DNA from: Serpentinimonas raichei | Lineage (GTDB): Bacteria; Pseudomonadota; Gammaproteobacteria; Burkholderiales; Burkholderiaceae_C | NCBI RefSeq assembly: GCF_000828895.1 | Contig: NZ_AP014568.1 | Span: forward strand, 1,805,858 to 1,869,857 | Direction: 5' to 3' | DNA length: 64,000 nt | Shown: positions 1-9,897 of the stretch, piece by piece | Position numbering within the stretch: position 1 is the first letter of the stretch | Layout: each line of letters opens with the position of its first letter | Notes under the pieces: model-generated | Database searches by the model: none | What the model was told of the DNA's origin: nothing | The model's input: the letters and a program-made list of their open reading frames with translations, nothing else | Program-made: the position numbers and the translations under genes

Positions 1-468
1 CCCGACCACGGCAACCCGGACGCCGACGGCCCGGCCGAGCGCCAGATCCTGTCGTGCCAGCGCCTGCGCGCCCCGGCCGACGTCGCCACGGCGCTGGGCT
101 TGCGCTCGGGCGACACAGCGGTGCAGGTGCTGCGCGTGCTGGCCTTTCAGGGCCGGCCCACCATACTGGAGCAAATCTGGCTGCCCGGCACCCCTTTCAA
201 GGGGCTCACGCTGGAGCTGTTGACGCAAGACCAAGGCCCGATGTACGCGCTGTTCGAGCGCCAGTTTGGCCTGAGCATGGTGCGCGCCGAAGAAAAGATC
301 AAGGCCGTGGCCGCCGACCCCGATGCCGCCGAGCGCCTGGCCGTGGCAACCGGCACGCCGCTGCTCAGCGTGGAGCGCCTGGCCTACACCTACCAAGACA
401 CCCCCATGGAGCTGCGCCGCGGCCTGTACCGCACCGAGCACCACCACTACCGCAACCAGCTCAGCTAA
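1..468 (+). CDS. GntR-family transcriptional regulator, C-terminal part (5' end outside window)
   Basis: The reading frame is open from base 1 and stops at 466-468, so only about 155 residues are present. They match the ligand-binding UTRA domain of HutC-type GntR regulators: the segment runs from a short linker through the LEQIWLPG and YALFERQFG regions to the usual end at RTEHHHYRNQLS. The N-terminal winged-helix domain lies outside the window. A GntR regulator directly upstream of sdhC is a conserved arrangement in Burkholderiales, so it probably controls the sdh operon or the neighbouring malate dehydrogenase gene. That role is inferred from position; nothing in this fragment shows the ligand. 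Confidence 0.85.
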   Translation, partial: PDHGNPDADGPAERQILSCQRLRAPADVATALGLRSGDTAVQVLRVLAFQGRPTILEQIWLPGTPFKGLTLELLTQDQGPMYALFERQFGLSMVRAEEKIKAVAADPDAAERLAVATGTPLLSVERLAYTYQDTPMELRRGLYRTEHHHYRNQLS

Positions 469-635
469 AGCCAAACATAACCATAGAGTGACGTTGCACA
501 TGTTGCCTTGCAATAGAATCCGACAGGTAAGCGTCAGGGTTTTCATACATATTCAGAAACTGCCCCGAGCACCCTTACCGCTTCGCCCGCTTCGCCCGCT
601 CCCTCCGCACCACACCCGAACCACAGGTCCATACC
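469..635 (+). promoter_or_regulatory. Intergenic leader of the sdh operon
   Basis: This 167-bp gap separates the gntR stop from the sdhC start. A TAGAAT -10-like box lies at 514-519, the same hexamer that recurs upstream of other genes here. The upstream TTGCAC at 494-499 is only 14 bp away, so a standard -35 is not clear. A 9-bp tandem repeat (CGCTTCGCC) occupies 579-596 in the transcribed leader. No gene is visible. Confidence 0.35.
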
Positions 636-1070
636 ATGGCTGAATCGCGCACCACACCGCGGCCCGAGTTTCGCAACATCAACGCCCTCCGTGATCTGCC
701 CAGCTACCGCCTACCGGCTGCGGGCTGGGTTTCGATCCTGCACCGCATCAGCGGCCTGCTGCTGTTTTTGCTGCTGCCCTTCATCGTCTGGATGTTCGAC
801 GCCTCGCTCTCGTCCGAGCTCTCTTTTGGCGTCTTTGCCTCGGCCTTCACGGCCGGCATTGGCTTCGTGCCGGCTTGGTTCGTCAAGCTGGTCGTGCTGG
901 CCCTAATCTGGGCCTTTTTGCACCACCTGATCGCTGGCTTGCGCCATGTGTACATGGACGCCACCCACAGCGTAGGCAAAGCCTTTGGCAAATCTTCCGC
1001 CGTCGTCACCCTGGTGCTCAGCTTGGGGCTCACGGCTGCGCTGGGTGCCAAGCTATTTGGCTTGTATTAA
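636..1070 (+). CDS. sdhC: Succinate dehydrogenase, cytochrome b556 subunit
   Basis: SdhC is one of the two membrane anchors of complex II and helps bind heme b and ubiquinone. The 144-residue protein has three hydrophobic spans (about 38-54, 70-98 and 120-142). The HHLIAGLRHVYMD segment at 96-108 carries the conserved heme ligand, most likely His97 by comparison with E. coli, and the SILHR motif (33-37) forms the quinone-site Ser/Arg pair. It begins the sdhCDAB-sdhE-gltA run, 31 bp before sdhD. Length and motifs are normal for the family. Confidence 0.97.
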   Translation: MAESRTTPRPEFRNINALRDLPSYRLPAAGWVSILHRISGLLLFLLLPFIVWMFDASLSSELSFGVFASAFTAGIGFVPAWFVKLVVLALIWAFLHHLIAGLRHVYMDATHSVGKAFGKSSAVVTLVLSLGLTAALGAKLFGLY

Positions 1071-1101
1071 AAACCACTCCACATCCTAGGAGCACCTCAC
1101 C

Positions 1102-1467
1102 ATGGCAGTCAACTACGGTTCCCGGCGCGTCGTCAGCGGCGCCCACTACGGCTTGCGCGACTGGCTGATGCAGCGCATCAGCGCCGCGCTCATGGCTTTG
1201 TTCACCCTGCTGCTGCTGGCGCAACTGCTGCTGGTCAGCGGCCCCATCGACTACGAAGTCTGGTCCGGCATCTTTGCCCAAACGTGGATGAAGTTCCTGA
1301 CCTACGCCCTGATCGTCGCCCTCATCTGGCACGCCTGGGTGGGCATGCGCGACATCTGGATGGATTACGTCAAACCGGCTGGCTTGCGGCTGGCCCTGCA
1401 TGTGTTCACACTCGTCTGGCTGGTAGGCTGCGCCGGCTGGGCCTTCCAAGTGCTCTGGAGACTTTGA
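1102..1467 (+). CDS. sdhD: Succinate dehydrogenase, hydrophobic membrane anchor subunit
   Basis: SdhD pairs with SdhC to anchor SdhAB and form the quinone pocket. It has 121 residues with three membrane spans (about 26-46, 64-80 and 95-117). His77 in the WHAWVGMRDIWMDY segment is the expected second heme b ligand. An AGGAGC ribosome-binding site sits 8 nt before the ATG. The stop is 3 nt before the sdhA start, so translation of the two is probably coupled. Confidence 0.97.
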   Translation: MAVNYGSRRVVSGAHYGLRDWLMQRISAALMALFTLLLLAQLLLVSGPIDYEVWSGIFAQTWMKFLTYALIVALIWHAWVGMRDIWMDYVKPAGLRLALHVFTLVWLVGCAGWAFQVLWRL

Positions 1468-1470
1468 TTC

Positions 1471-3282
1471 ATGACTGCCCTCACATCCTCTTTGCCCAAG
1501 CGCCGCTTTGACGTCATCATCATCGGCGCCGGCGGCTCGGGCATGCGCGCCTCGCTCCAACTGGCGCGCGCCGGCTTCAACGTGGCGGTGCTGAGCAAGG
1601 TGTTCCCCACGCGCTCGCACACCGTGGCCGCACAAGGCGGCATCGGCGCCTCGCTGGGCAATATGAGCGAAGACAACTGGCACTACCACTTCTACGACAC
1701 CGTCAAGGGTTCCGACTGGCTGGGCGACCAAGACGCGATCGAGTTCATGTGCCGCGAAGCGCCCAAAGTGGTCTATGAGCTCGAGCACTTCGGCATGCCC
1801 TTCGACCGCAACCCCGACGGCACCATCTACCAGCGCCCCTTTGGCGGCCACACCGCCAACTACGGCGAAAAACCGGTGCAGCGCGCCTGCGCCGCCGCCG
1901 ACCGCACCGGCCACGCCATGCTGCACACCCTGTACCAGCAAAACGTGGCCGCGCGCACCACCTTCTTCGTCGAGTGGATGGCGCTCGACTTGGTGCGCAA
2001 CGCCGACGGCGACGTGCTGGGCGTGACCGCGCTCGAGATGGAAACCGGCGACACCTACCTGCTGCAAGCCAAGACCACGCTGCTGGCCACCGGCGGCGCC
2101 GGCCGCATTTTTGCCGCCTCCACCAACGCCTTCATCAACACCGGCGACGGGTTGGGCATGGCGGCGCGCGCCGGCATCCCGCTGCAAGACATGGAGTTCT
2201 GGCAGTTCCACCCCACCGGCGTGGCCGGCGCCGGCGTGCTGCTCACCGAAGGCTGCCGTGGCGAAGGCGCGATTTTGCGCAATGCCCAAGGCGAGCGCTT
2301 CATGGAGCGCTACGCGCCCACGCTCAAAGACTTGGCCCCGCGCGACTTCGTCAGCCGTTGCATGGACCAAGAAATCAAAGAAGGCCGGGGCTGCGGCCCG
2401 AACAAAGACTACATCAACCTCGACATGACGCACTTGGGTGGCGACACCATCCTCAAGCGCCTGCCCTCGGTGTTCGAGATCGGCCACAACTTTGCCAACG
2501 TGGACATCACCAAAGAGCCCATTCCCGTGGTGCCCACGATCCACTACCAGATGGGCGGCATCCCGACCAACATCCACGGCCAAGTGGTGGTGCCCGACGC
2601 CGCTGCCGGCGGCCAAAAAGTGGTGCAAGGGCTGTACGCCGTGGGCGAATGCGCCTGCGTCTCGGTGCACGGCGCCAACCGGCTGGGCACCAACTCGCTG
2701 CTGGACCTGCTGGTGTTTGGCCGCGCCGCTGGCAACCACATCGTTGACACCCTCGCCCGCAAAGCCGAATTCCCGGATCTGCCGCGCGACGCCGCCGACC
2801 GGTCGCTGGCCCGCTTGGCCCGGCTCGACGCCTGCACCGAGGGCGAATACGCCCAAGTGGTGGCCGACGACCTGCGCGCCACCATGCAACAGCACGCCGG
2901 GGTGTTCCGCACCCAAGCCAGCATGAACGAGGGCGTGGGCAAAGTCGCCGCCTTGCGCCAGCGCGTGCAAGCCATCGGCCTCAAAGACCAGTCCAAGGTC
3001 TTCAACACCGCGCGCATCGAGGCGCTGGAAGTCGAAAACCTGATCGAAGCCGCGCAAGCCACCATGACTTCGGCCGCCGCGCGCACCGAGTGCCGTGGCG
3101 CCCACACCGTGAACGACTACGAGCGCGCCGCCGACGACGCCGAGCACCCGCTGGGCCGCAACGACCGCGACTGGATGAAGCACACCCTGTGGCACAGCGC
3201 CGACAACTCGCTCAGCTACAAGCCGGTCAACCTCAAGCCACTCACGGTGGCTTCGGTTCCGCCCAAAGTCCGCACCTTCTAA
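1471..3282 (+). CDS. sdhA: Succinate dehydrogenase, flavoprotein subunit
   Basis: The catalytic subunit oxidises succinate to fumarate and passes electrons to SdhB. At 603 residues it is full length. The dinucleotide motif GAGGSG lies at 19-24, and His50 in the RSHTVAAQGG motif is the residue that binds FAD covalently. The substrate-binding HYQMGG segment and the C-terminal RGAHTVNDYE region are intact. It sits 3 nt after sdhD and 36 nt before sdhB. Confidence 0.99.
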   Translation: MTALTSSLPKRRFDVIIIGAGGSGMRASLQLARAGFNVAVLSKVFPTRSHTVAAQGGIGASLGNMSEDNWHYHFYDTVKGSDWLGDQDAIEFMCREAPKVVYELEHFGMPFDRNPDGTIYQRPFGGHTANYGEKPVQRACAAADRTGHAMLHTLYQQNVAARTTFFVEWMALDLVRNADGDVLGVTALEMETGDTYLLQAKTTLLATGGAGRIFAASTNAFINTGDGLGMAARAGIPLQDMEFWQFHPTGVAGAGVLLTEGCRGEGAILRNAQGERFMERYAPTLKDLAPRDFVSRCMDQEIKEGRGCGPNKDYINLDMTHLGGDTILKRLPSVFEIGHNFANVDITKEPIPVVPTIHYQMGGIPTNIHGQVVVPDAAAGGQKVVQGLYAVGECACVSVHGANRLGTNSLLDLLVFGRAAGNHIVDTLARKAEFPDLPRDAADRSLARLARLDACTEGEYAQVVADDLRATMQQHAGVFRTQASMNEGVGKVAALRQRVQAIGLKDQSKVFNTARIEALEVENLIEAAQATMTSAAARTECRGAHTVNDYERAADDAEHPLGRNDRDWMKHTLWHSADNSLSYKPVNLKPLTVASVPPKVRTF

Positions 3283-3318
3283 AGCCGACGACGCACGCCC
3301 CACCCGGAGCACCTGAAC

Positions 3319-4023
3319 ATGGCCCTACGCACCTTCAAAATCTACCGCTACGACCCCGAGCGCGATGCCAAGCCCTACATGCAGACCCTGCAAGTGGAAC
3401 TGACCGGGCACGAGCGCATGCTGCTCGACGCGCTAATGAAGCTCAAGGTGGTCGATCCCACGCTCTCGTTTCGGCGCTCCTGCCGCGAGGGCGTGTGCGG
3501 CTCCGACGGCATGAACATCAACGGCAAGAACGGCCTGGCCTGCCTGACCAACATGAACACGCTCAAGGGCGAGATCGTGCTCAAGCCGCTGCCCGGACTG
3601 CCGGTGGTGCGCGACCTGATCGTCGATATGACGCAGTTTTTCCAGCAGTACCACAGCATCAAGCCGTATCTGATCAACACCAGCCAGCCGCCGGAAACCG
3701 AGCGCCTGCAGTCGCCCGAGGAGCGCGAAGAGCTCAACGGCCTGTACGAGTGCATTTTGTGTGCGAGCTGCTCCACGGCCTGCCCGAGCTTTTGGTGGAA
3801 CCCGGACAAATTCGTCGGCCCGGCCGGGCTGCTGCAAGCCTACCGCTTCTTGGCCGATAGCCGCGACCAGGCCACCGCCGAGCGGCTCGACAACCTCGAA
3901 GACCCGTACCGGCTGTTTCGCTGCCATACCATCATGAACTGCGTCGATGTCTGCCCCAAGAGCCTGAACCCGACCCAAGCCATCGGCAAGATCAAGGAGA
4001 TGATGGTGCGGCGCGCCATCTGA
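3319..4023 (+). CDS. sdhB: Succinate dehydrogenase, iron-sulfur subunit
   Basis: SdhB carries electrons from FAD to quinone through three Fe-S clusters. In the 234-residue protein the [2Fe-2S] site is Cys55, Cys60, Asp63 and Cys75. The Asp is the same substitution seen in E. coli. The C-terminal ferredoxin domain holds Cys146, Cys149, Cys152 and Cys156, followed by Cys203, Cys209 and Cys213, which supply the [4Fe-4S] and [3Fe-4S] clusters. A GGAG site precedes the ATG. Nothing is unusual. Confidence 0.99.
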   Translation: MALRTFKIYRYDPERDAKPYMQTLQVELTGHERMLLDALMKLKVVDPTLSFRRSCREGVCGSDGMNINGKNGLACLTNMNTLKGEIVLKPLPGLPVVRDLIVDMTQFFQQYHSIKPYLINTSQPPETERLQSPEEREELNGLYECILCASCSTACPSFWWNPDKFVGPAGLLQAYRFLADSRDQATAERLDNLEDPYRLFRCHTIMNCVDVCPKSLNPTQAIGKIKEMMVRRAI

Positions 4024-4028
4024 AAACC

Positions 4029-4349
4029 ATGCCAGCCCCCACGCTTGCCGACGCCAACCCGATAGACGAGCGTGCGCTCAGCAAGCTGCGCTGGCGTTGC
4101 AGGCGCGGCTTGCTGGAAAACGATCTGCTGCTGGAGCGTTTTTTTCTGCGCATGGGCATCTCCATCAGCGAGCGCCAAGCGCGCGCCATGCACACCCTGA
4201 TGGACTTGTCCGACCCCGACCTGCTCGATTTGCTGCTTTCGCGCAAAGCTCCCGGCCCCGAGCAAAGCAGCGCCGAGGTGCTCGAACTGCTGCAGCAGTT
4301 GCGCCCCGTGGTGCAGCAGCCCACCCCAGCCGATCTGCCCAAGTTTTAG
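4029..4349 (+). CDS. sdhE: FAD assembly factor SdhE (SDHAF2 family)
   Basis: SdhE promotes covalent attachment of FAD to SdhA. The 106-residue protein contains the family signature: an [19 protein letters not shown] stretch (RG-x-x-E-x-D core) followed by a helical bundle with the [13 protein letters not shown] segment. It begins 5 nt after sdhB and fits as the last member of the sdh block, 43 nt before gltA. The C-terminal 20 residues are variable and longer than in E. coli. Confidence 0.93.
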   Translation: MPAPTLADANPIDERALSKLRWRCRRGLLENDLLLERFFLRMGISISERQARAMHTLMDLSDPDLLDLLLSRKAPGPEQSSAEVLELLQQLRPVVQQPTPADLPKF

Positions 4350-4392
4350 CCCCCTTAGCCCCTTTTTCCCCTCACCCCCTCAAGGATGTCGC

Positions 4393-5703
4393 ATGAAACT
4401 CGCTGACCACAAAGCCACCCTGTCCTTCAGCAACGGGGCTCCGAGCATGGAGCTGCCGGTCTATGCCGGCACCATCGGCCCAGACGTGATCGACATCCGC
4501 AAGCTCTATGGCCAGACCGGGATGTTCACCTACGACCCCGGCTTTCTCTCGACCGCCTCGTGCCAGTCGGCCATCACCTACATCGACGGCGACAAGGGCG
4601 AGCTGCTCTACCGCGGCTACCCGATCGAGCAAATCGCCACCCAGTGCGACTACCTCGACACCTGCTACCTGCTGCTCAACGGCGATCTGCCCAACGAAGG
4701 CGAGCGCAACGACTTTCACAAGCTCATCCTGAACCACACCATGGTCAATGAGCAGATGCAGTTCTTCCTGCGCGGCTTTAGGCGCGACGCGCACCCGATG
4801 GCCGTGCTCACCGGCCTGATCGGCGCCCTGTCGGCCTTCTACCACGACAGCACCGACATCAACAACCCCGAACACCGCCGCATCGCCGCCATCCGCCTGA
4901 TCGCCAAAATGCCGACGCTGGTCTCCATGGCCTACAAATACGGCGTCGGGCAGCCCTATATGTACCCGCGCAACGAGCTCTCCTACGCCGGCAACTTCCT
5001 GCGCATGATGTTTGGCACCCCGTGCGAAGACTACGTGGTCAACCCGGTGCTCGAGCGCGCCCTAGATCGCATCTTCATCCTGCACGCCGACCACGAGCAA
5101 AACGCCTCCACCTCCACCGTGCGCCTGTGCGGCAGCTCGGGCACCAACCCCTTTGCCGCCATCGCCGCCGGTGTGGCCTGTTTGTGGGGCCCGGCCCACG
5201 GCGGTGCCAACGAGGCCTGCCTGAACATGCTCGAAGACATCCAAGCCAGCGGCGGCATTGCCAAAGTGGGCGAGTTCATGAACCAGGTCAAGGACAAAAA
5301 CTCGGGCGTCAAGCTGATGGGTTTTGGCCACCGCGTTTACAAAAACTACGACCCGCGCGCCAAAATGATGCAAGAAACCTGCAACGAGGTGCTCAGCGAG
5401 CTCGGGCTGGAAAACGACCCACTGTTCAAGCTGGCCAAAGAGCTGGAAAAAATCGCCCTCGAAGACGACTACTTCGTGCAGCGCAAGCTCTACCCCAACG
5501 TTGATTTCTACTCCGGCATCGTGCAGCGCGCCATCGGCATTCCGGTCAATCTGTTCACCGGCATCTTCGCGCTGGCGCGCACCGTGGGCTGGATTGCCCA
5601 GCTCAACGAGATGATCGGCGACCCGGAGTATAAAATCGGCCGTCCGCGTCAGTTGTTCACCGGTTCACCCCGGCGCGACGTGCCGACGCTGATCAAGCGC
5701 TGA
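4393..5703 (+). CDS. gltA: Citrate synthase (type II, hexameric class)
   Basis: It condenses oxaloacetate with acetyl-CoA in the first step of the TCA cycle. The 436-residue protein has the catalytic triad in its expected contexts: His269 in WGPAHGGAN, His313 in GFGHRVYKN and Asp371 in NVDFYSG. The length and the N-terminal beta domain match the NADH-sensitive gammaproteobacterial/betaproteobacterial type. An AAGGA ribosome-binding site precedes the ATG. The last 11 bases before the stop are duplicated in tandem across the stop (5690-5711). Confidence 0.99.
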   Translation: MKLADHKATLSFSNGAPSMELPVYAGTIGPDVIDIRKLYGQTGMFTYDPGFLSTASCQSAITYIDGDKGELLYRGYPIEQIATQCDYLDTCYLLLNGDLPNEGERNDFHKLILNHTMVNEQMQFFLRGFRRDAHPMAVLTGLIGALSAFYHDSTDINNPEHRRIAAIRLIAKMPTLVSMAYKYGVGQPYMYPRNELSYAGNFLRMMFGTPCEDYVVNPVLERALDRIFILHADHEQNASTSTVRLCGSSGTNPFAAIAAGVACLWGPAHGGANEACLNMLEDIQASGGIAKVGEFMNQVKDKNSGVKLMGFGHRVYKNYDPRAKMMQETCNEVLSELGLENDPLFKLAKELEKIALEDDYFVQRKLYPNVDFYSGIVQRAIGIPVNLFTGIFALARTVGWIAQLNEMIGDPEYKIGRPRQLFTGSPRRDVPTLIKR

Positions 5704-5746
5704 TCAAGCGCTGATTCTCGCCCTAGGCAACCCCGGCCCCCACCCG

Positions 5747-5777
5747 GCCCCGCCCCCCTTGGTGTGGGTGGGGCTTT
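5747..5777 (+). terminator. Probable rho-independent terminator after gltA
   Basis: A 9-bp GC stem with one G-T pair (GCCCCGCCC at 5747-5755 against GGGTGGGGC at 5766-5774) is followed by only three T residues. It lies between gltA and leuC and would end the sdh-gltA transcript. The short T run makes its strength uncertain. Confidence 0.5.
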
Positions 5778-5804
5778 GTCACCACCTGAAGGCACCGCCC
5801 ACAC

Positions 5805-7226
5805 ATGGGACGCACGCTCTACGACAAAATCTGGGACGAGCACGTCGTCCACACCGAGCCCGACGGCACCGCCGTGCTCTACATCGACCGGCACCTGGTG
5901 CACGAAGTCACCAGCCCGCAGGCCTACGAGGGGCTGCGCGTGGCCGGGCGCAAGGTCTGGCGCGTGAGCTCAGTCGTGGCCACCGCCGACCACAACACCC
6001 CCACCACCGGCTGGGAACTGGGCTACGAGGGCATTGCCGACCCGATCAGCAAAGAGCAGATCACCACGCTCAACACCAACATCGCCGAATTCGGCGCGGC
6101 GGCGTTCTTCCCCTTCATGCACCCACGCCAGGGCATCGTGCACGTGGTGGGGCCAGAAAACGGCGCCACCCTGCCCGGCATGACCGTGGTCTGTGGCGAC
6201 TCGCACACCTCCACCCACGGTGCCTTTGGCGCGCTGGCGCACGGCATCGGCACCAGCGAAGTCGAGCACGTGCTGGCCACGCAGACGCTGCTGGCCAAAA
6301 AGGCCAAGAACCTGCTCATCCGCGTCGAGGGCCAACTGCCCCGGGGCTGCGGCGCCAAAGACATCGTGCTGGCCATCATCGGCCGCATCGGCACTGCGGG
6401 TGGCACCGGCTGCACGATCGAGTTTGGCGGCAGCGCCATCCGCGCCCTGTCGATCGAAGGGCGCATGACGGTCTGCAACATGGCGATCGAGGCCGGGGCG
6501 CGCGCCGGCCTGGTGGCGGTGGATGAGAAAACCCTCGCCTACCTAAAAGGGCGCCCGCTGGCCCCCAGCGGCTTGGAGTGGGAGCAGGCCGCGGCCTACT
6601 GGCGCACCCTGCAGTCCGACCCGGACGCCGTTTTCGACTCCGTGGTCGAGCTCGACGCGGCCCAGATCGCGCCCCAAGTCACCTGGGGCACCTCGCCCGA
6701 AATGGTGCTGCCCATCACCGGCAGCGTGCCCGACCCAGACCAGATCAAAGACCCCGGCCAGCGCGACGCCGTGGAACGCGCGCTCAGCTACATGGGCTTG
6801 CAACCAGGCCAGCGCTTGGTCGACCTGAGTGTGGACAAGGTGTTCATCGGCTCATGCACCAACAGCCGCATCGAAGACCTGCGCGAAGCCGCCGCACTGG
6901 TGCAAAAGCTCGGCCAGAAGGTGGCGCGCAACGTGCGCCTGGCGCTGGTGGTGCCCGGCTCCGGCCAAGTCAAGGCGCAAGCCGAGCGCGAGGGGCTGCA
7001 CGAGATTTTTCGCGCGGCGGGCTTCGAGTGGCGCGAGCCCGGCTGCAGCATGTGCCTGGCCATGAACGCCGACCGCCTAGAGCCCGGCGAGCGCTGCGCC
7101 AGCACCAGCAACCGCAACTTTGAAGGCCGCCAAGGGGCCGGAGGCCGCACCCACCTGCTCAGCCCGGCCATGGCGGCGGCGGCGGCCATCGCTGGGCACT
7201 TCGTCGATGTGCGCCCCTACGCCTAA
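5805..7226 (+). CDS. leuC: 3-isopropylmalate dehydratase, large subunit
   Basis: With LeuD it isomerises 2-isopropylmalate to 3-isopropylmalate in leucine synthesis. It is an aconitase-family protein of 473 residues. The [4Fe-4S] ligands are Cys351 (IGSCTNSR), Cys414 and Cys417 (PGCSMC), equivalent to Cys347, Cys407 and Cys410 of E. coli LeuC. The start at 5805 follows a GAAGG site. It leads the leuC-entericidin-leuD-leuB series, a conserved Burkholderiales arrangement. Confidence 0.98.
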   Translation: MGRTLYDKIWDEHVVHTEPDGTAVLYIDRHLVHEVTSPQAYEGLRVAGRKVWRVSSVVATADHNTPTTGWELGYEGIADPISKEQITTLNTNIAEFGAAAFFPFMHPRQGIVHVVGPENGATLPGMTVVCGDSHTSTHGAFGALAHGIGTSEVEHVLATQTLLAKKAKNLLIRVEGQLPRGCGAKDIVLAIIGRIGTAGGTGCTIEFGGSAIRALSIEGRMTVCNMAIEAGARAGLVAVDEKTLAYLKGRPLAPSGLEWEQAAAYWRTLQSDPDAVFDSVVELDAAQIAPQVTWGTSPEMVLPITGSVPDPDQIKDPGQRDAVERALSYMGLQPGQRLVDLSVDKVFIGSCTNSRIEDLREAAALVQKLGQKVARNVRLALVVPGSGQVKAQAEREGLHEIFRAAGFEWREPGCSMCLAMNADRLEPGERCASTSNRNFEGRQGAGGRTHLLSPAMAAAAAIAGHFVDVRPYA

Positions 7227-7245
7227 CTTTCCAAGGAGTCTCATC

Positions 7246-7371
7246 ATGAAACCCATTCTCACTTTGTTGCTGCTGGCCGCCGGCCTGGCCTTGAGCGGCT
7301 GCGGGACCATCGCCGGCATCGGCCAAGACGTGCAACGCGGCGGCCAGATCATCCAAGACGCCGCCCGCTGA
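7246..7371 (+). CDS. Entericidin A/B-family small lipoprotein
   Basis: The product has only 41 residues. It has a lipoprotein signal (Lys2, hydrophobic core 4-16, lipobox LSGC with Cys19 as the lipidated residue) followed by GTIAGIGQDVQRGG, the typical entericidin body. An AAGGAGTC ribosome-binding site lies 6 nt before the ATG. The gene sits between leuC and leuD, where Comamonadaceae often carry one ecnAB-like gene. Enterobacterial entericidins are linked to stress-induced lysis; here the function is unknown and probably envelope-related. Confidence 0.88.
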   Translation: MKPILTLLLLAAGLALSGCGTIAGIGQDVQRGGQIIQDAAR

Positions 7372-7398
7372 GCGGCGCCCACACCCCTTACGCCCCCG

Positions 7399-8049
7399 AT
7401 GCAAGCCCTCACCATACACCAGGGCCTGGTGGCCCCGATCGACCGCGAAAACGTCGATACCGACGCCATCATCCCCAAGCAGTTCCTCAAATCCATCCGC
7501 AAGACCGGCTTTGGCCCGAATCTGTTCGACGAGTGGCGCTACCTCGACGTCGGCCAGCCGGGGCAAGACCCGGCCAGCCGGCGCCCCAACCCCGACTTCG
7601 TGCTGAACCAGCCGCGCTACGCCGGGGCGTCGATTTTGCTGGCGCGCAAAAACTTTGGCTGTGGCTCCAGCCGCGAGCACGCGCCCTGGGCGATCGAGCA
7701 GTACGGTTTTCGGGCCCTGATCGCGCCCAGCTTTGCCGACATCTTCTTCAACAACTGCTTCAAAAACGGTCTGCTGCCGATCGTGCTGCCCGAAGCCACC
7801 GTGGCCAGTTTGTTCGACGCCGTGCACGCCTTTGCCGGCTACCGCCTGACCATCGACCTGCCGCGCCAGTGCATCGTGCTGCCGCAAGGCGAAGAGATCG
7901 CCTTCGAGGTCAACCCCTTTCGCAAGCACTGTCTGCTCAACGGCCTAGACGACATCGGCCTGACGCTGCGCCACGCCGACACCATCCGCACCTTCGAGGT
8001 CCAGCGCTTGGCGGCCAAACCGTGGCTGGCGCGCACTTGGCTGGGCTGA
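7399..8049 (+). CDS. leuD: 3-isopropylmalate dehydratase, small subunit
   Basis: This is the swivel-domain partner of LeuC. The 216-residue protein carries the family motif [14 protein letters not shown], which contacts substrate, and begins with the usual [20 protein letters not shown] segment. It starts 28 nt after the entericidin-like gene, so both are likely on the leuC transcript. The 115-bp gap to leuB shows no hairpin. Confidence 0.98.
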   Translation: MQALTIHQGLVAPIDRENVDTDAIIPKQFLKSIRKTGFGPNLFDEWRYLDVGQPGQDPASRRPNPDFVLNQPRYAGASILLARKNFGCGSSREHAPWAIEQYGFRALIAPSFADIFFNNCFKNGLLPIVLPEATVASLFDAVHAFAGYRLTIDLPRQCIVLPQGEEIAFEVNPFRKHCLLNGLDDIGLTLRHADTIRTFEVQRLAAKPWLARTWLG

Positions 8050-8164
8050 GGCCAGCACCTGCAACCCGATCGGCTGACCCGCGCCGCCGCCCTTTGGCCC
8101 CGACCGCCTTACTCGACCCACCCAGCGCCCACGCCCGGGCCTCACGCCTTCCAGCTCACACCCC

Positions 8165-9235
8165 ATGAAAATCGCAGTCCTCCCCGGTGACGGCATCGGC
8201 ACCGAAATCGTCGCCCAAGCGCTCAGCGTGTTGCAGGCTCTGGGTTTGCCGTTCGAGTTCGAGCACGCCGCGGTGGGCGGTGCCGCCTACGAGGCGCACG
8301 GCCACCCGCTGCCCGAGGCCACGCTCAAGCTGGCGCAGCAGGCCGACGCGGTGCTGTTCGGCGCCGTGGGCGACTGGAAATACGACCGGCTCGAGCGCCA
8401 CCTGCGGCCCGAGCAAGCCATTTTGGGGCTGCGCAAGCACCTGGGGCTGTTTGCCAACTTCCGCCCCGCCATCTGCTACCCGCAGCTGGTCGACTCCTCC
8501 AGCCTCAAACCCGAGCTGGTGGCCGGGCTCGACATCCTGATCATCCGCGAGCTCACCGGCGACATCTACTTCGGCCAACCGCGCGGCCGCCGCAGCGCCC
8601 CAGACGGCCCCTTTGCCGGCAGCGAAGAAGCCTTCGACACCATGCGCTACAGCCGGCCCGAGATCGAGCGCATTGCCCACGTGGCCTTCAAGGCCGCGCG
8701 CCAGCGCAACAACAAGGTCACCAGCGTGGACAAGGCCAACGTGCTCGAGACCTTCCAGTTCTGGAAAGACGTGGTGAGCGCAGTGCACGCCCAGTACCCC
8801 GACGTGGCGCTGGAGCACATGTATGTCGATAACGCCGCGATGCAGTTGGTCAAGCGCCCCAAGGCTTTTGACGTGATCGTCACCGGAAATATGTTTGGCG
8901 ACATTTTGTCCGACGAGGCCTCGATGCTCACCGGCTCGATCGGCATGCTGCCCTCGGCAAGCCTGAACGAGCACGGCCAGGGCCTGTACGAGCCCAGCCA
9001 CGGCAGCGCGCCCGACATCGCCGGGCAAGGCGTGGCCAACCCGCTGGCCACGATTTTGAGCGCGGCCATGATGCTGCGCTTCTCGCTCGGCCAGCCCGAG
9101 GCGGCGGCGCGCATCGAGGCCGCAGTGAAAACCGTGCTCGAGCAAGGCCTGCGCACGCCCGACATCATGGCCCCCGGCTGCACCCGCGTCGGTACGGCGC
9201 AGATGGGCGCGGCGGTGCGGGCGGCGCTGGGCTGA
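8165..9235 (+). CDS. leuB: 3-isopropylmalate dehydrogenase
   Basis: It performs the NAD-dependent oxidative decarboxylation of 3-isopropylmalate to 4-methyl-2-oxopentanoate. The 356-residue protein starts [15 protein letters not shown] and contains the Mg/substrate segment [20 protein letters not shown] and the NAD-binding [14 protein letters not shown] motif. Length is normal. The preceding 115 bp hold no clear ribosome-binding site or promoter. It completes the leuCD-leuB set; leuA is not in the window. Confidence 0.98.
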   Translation: MKIAVLPGDGIGTEIVAQALSVLQALGLPFEFEHAAVGGAAYEAHGHPLPEATLKLAQQADAVLFGAVGDWKYDRLERHLRPEQAILGLRKHLGLFANFRPAICYPQLVDSSSLKPELVAGLDILIIRELTGDIYFGQPRGRRSAPDGPFAGSEEAFDTMRYSRPEIERIAHVAFKAARQRNNKVTSVDKANVLETFQFWKDVVSAVHAQYPDVALEHMYVDNAAMQLVKRPKAFDVIVTGNMFGDILSDEASMLTGSIGMLPSASLNEHGQGLYEPSHGSAPDIAGQGVANPLATILSAAMMLRFSLGQPEAAARIEAAVKTVLEQGLRTPDIMAPGCTRVGTAQMGAAVRAALG

Positions 9236-9279
9236 TCCAAGCTCCCTAATTCCAGCCAGCTCCACCGGTGTTAGTCTCT

Positions 9280-9897
9280 ATGCAAATGCTGCCGCAGTGG
9301 CTGTACCCTTGGGTGTCCAGCATCGTGCTCGGTGCGCAGATCACCCTGCTCATCTTGGGTGCGTGGCTGCTGCGCGCCCTGTTTGGGCGCTTGGTGCGGC
9401 GTACCAGCACGCGCCATGGGCTGCCACCCGAGTTTACGTTTGTCGTCTTGCTCGCGGGCAAGATCGTGATCTACGGTGCCGCCATGTTGCTGGTGCTCGA
9501 CCGCCTGGGGGTTTCGGCCACCGTGCTCTGGACCGCGTTCACCGGCTTTGCGGCCGTGGCGGCGGTGGCCTTTTTTGCCGCCTGGAGCGTGCTGTCCAAC
9601 ATTTTTTGCAGTTTTTTGATCTTTGTTACCGGCATCGTGCGCTTGCACGACCACATCGAAGTCGTGGAAAACGGCCAAACCGCTGGGCTCAGGGGCCAAG
9701 TGATCGACATCAATCTGATCTACACCACGGTGCAGGAACACAGCGCCGACGGCTCGGGCTCGACCCTGAAGTTTCCCAACAGCATGTTTTTTCAACGCAT
9801 CACGCGCACTTGGCCGGGCGAGCCGCCCGCGCCAGTGGTCGCGCCCACGGGCGCCGGTGCCGCCTCCCAGCCGCCCAGCGGCGGCGCTACGCCCTAA
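9280..9897 (+). CDS. Small MscS-family mechanosensitive channel protein
   Basis: The protein has about 205 residues, with three membrane spans (about 5-30, 45-70 and 80-105) followed by a short beta domain. The third span is rich in Ala/Gly (FTGFAAVAAVAFFAAWSVLSN), the pore-lining pattern of MscS, and the GXVIDINLIYTTVQ segment matches the MscS beta domain. It is shorter than E. coli MscS (286 residues) and lacks the large cytoplasmic vestibule. The start is uncertain: an in-frame GTG at 9268 would add four residues. It overlaps the next gene tail to tail by about 11 bp. Confidence 0.8.
   Translation: MQMLPQWLYPWVSSIVLGAQITLLILGAWLLRALFGRLVRRTSTRHGLPPEFTFVVLLAGKIVIYGAAMLLVLDRLGVSATVLWTAFTGFAAVAAVAFFAAWSVLSNIFCSFLIFVTGIVRLHDHIEVVENGQTAGLRGQVIDINLIYTTVQEHSADGSGSTLKFPNSMFFQRITRTWPGEPPAPVVAPTGAGAASQPPSGGATP

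Noticed and set aside
1030..3312. 760-codon open frame antisense to sdhD-sdhA
   Set aside because: It is a His/Val/Gly/Ala-rich translation with no domain, produced by GC-biased codons of the real genes on the other strand.
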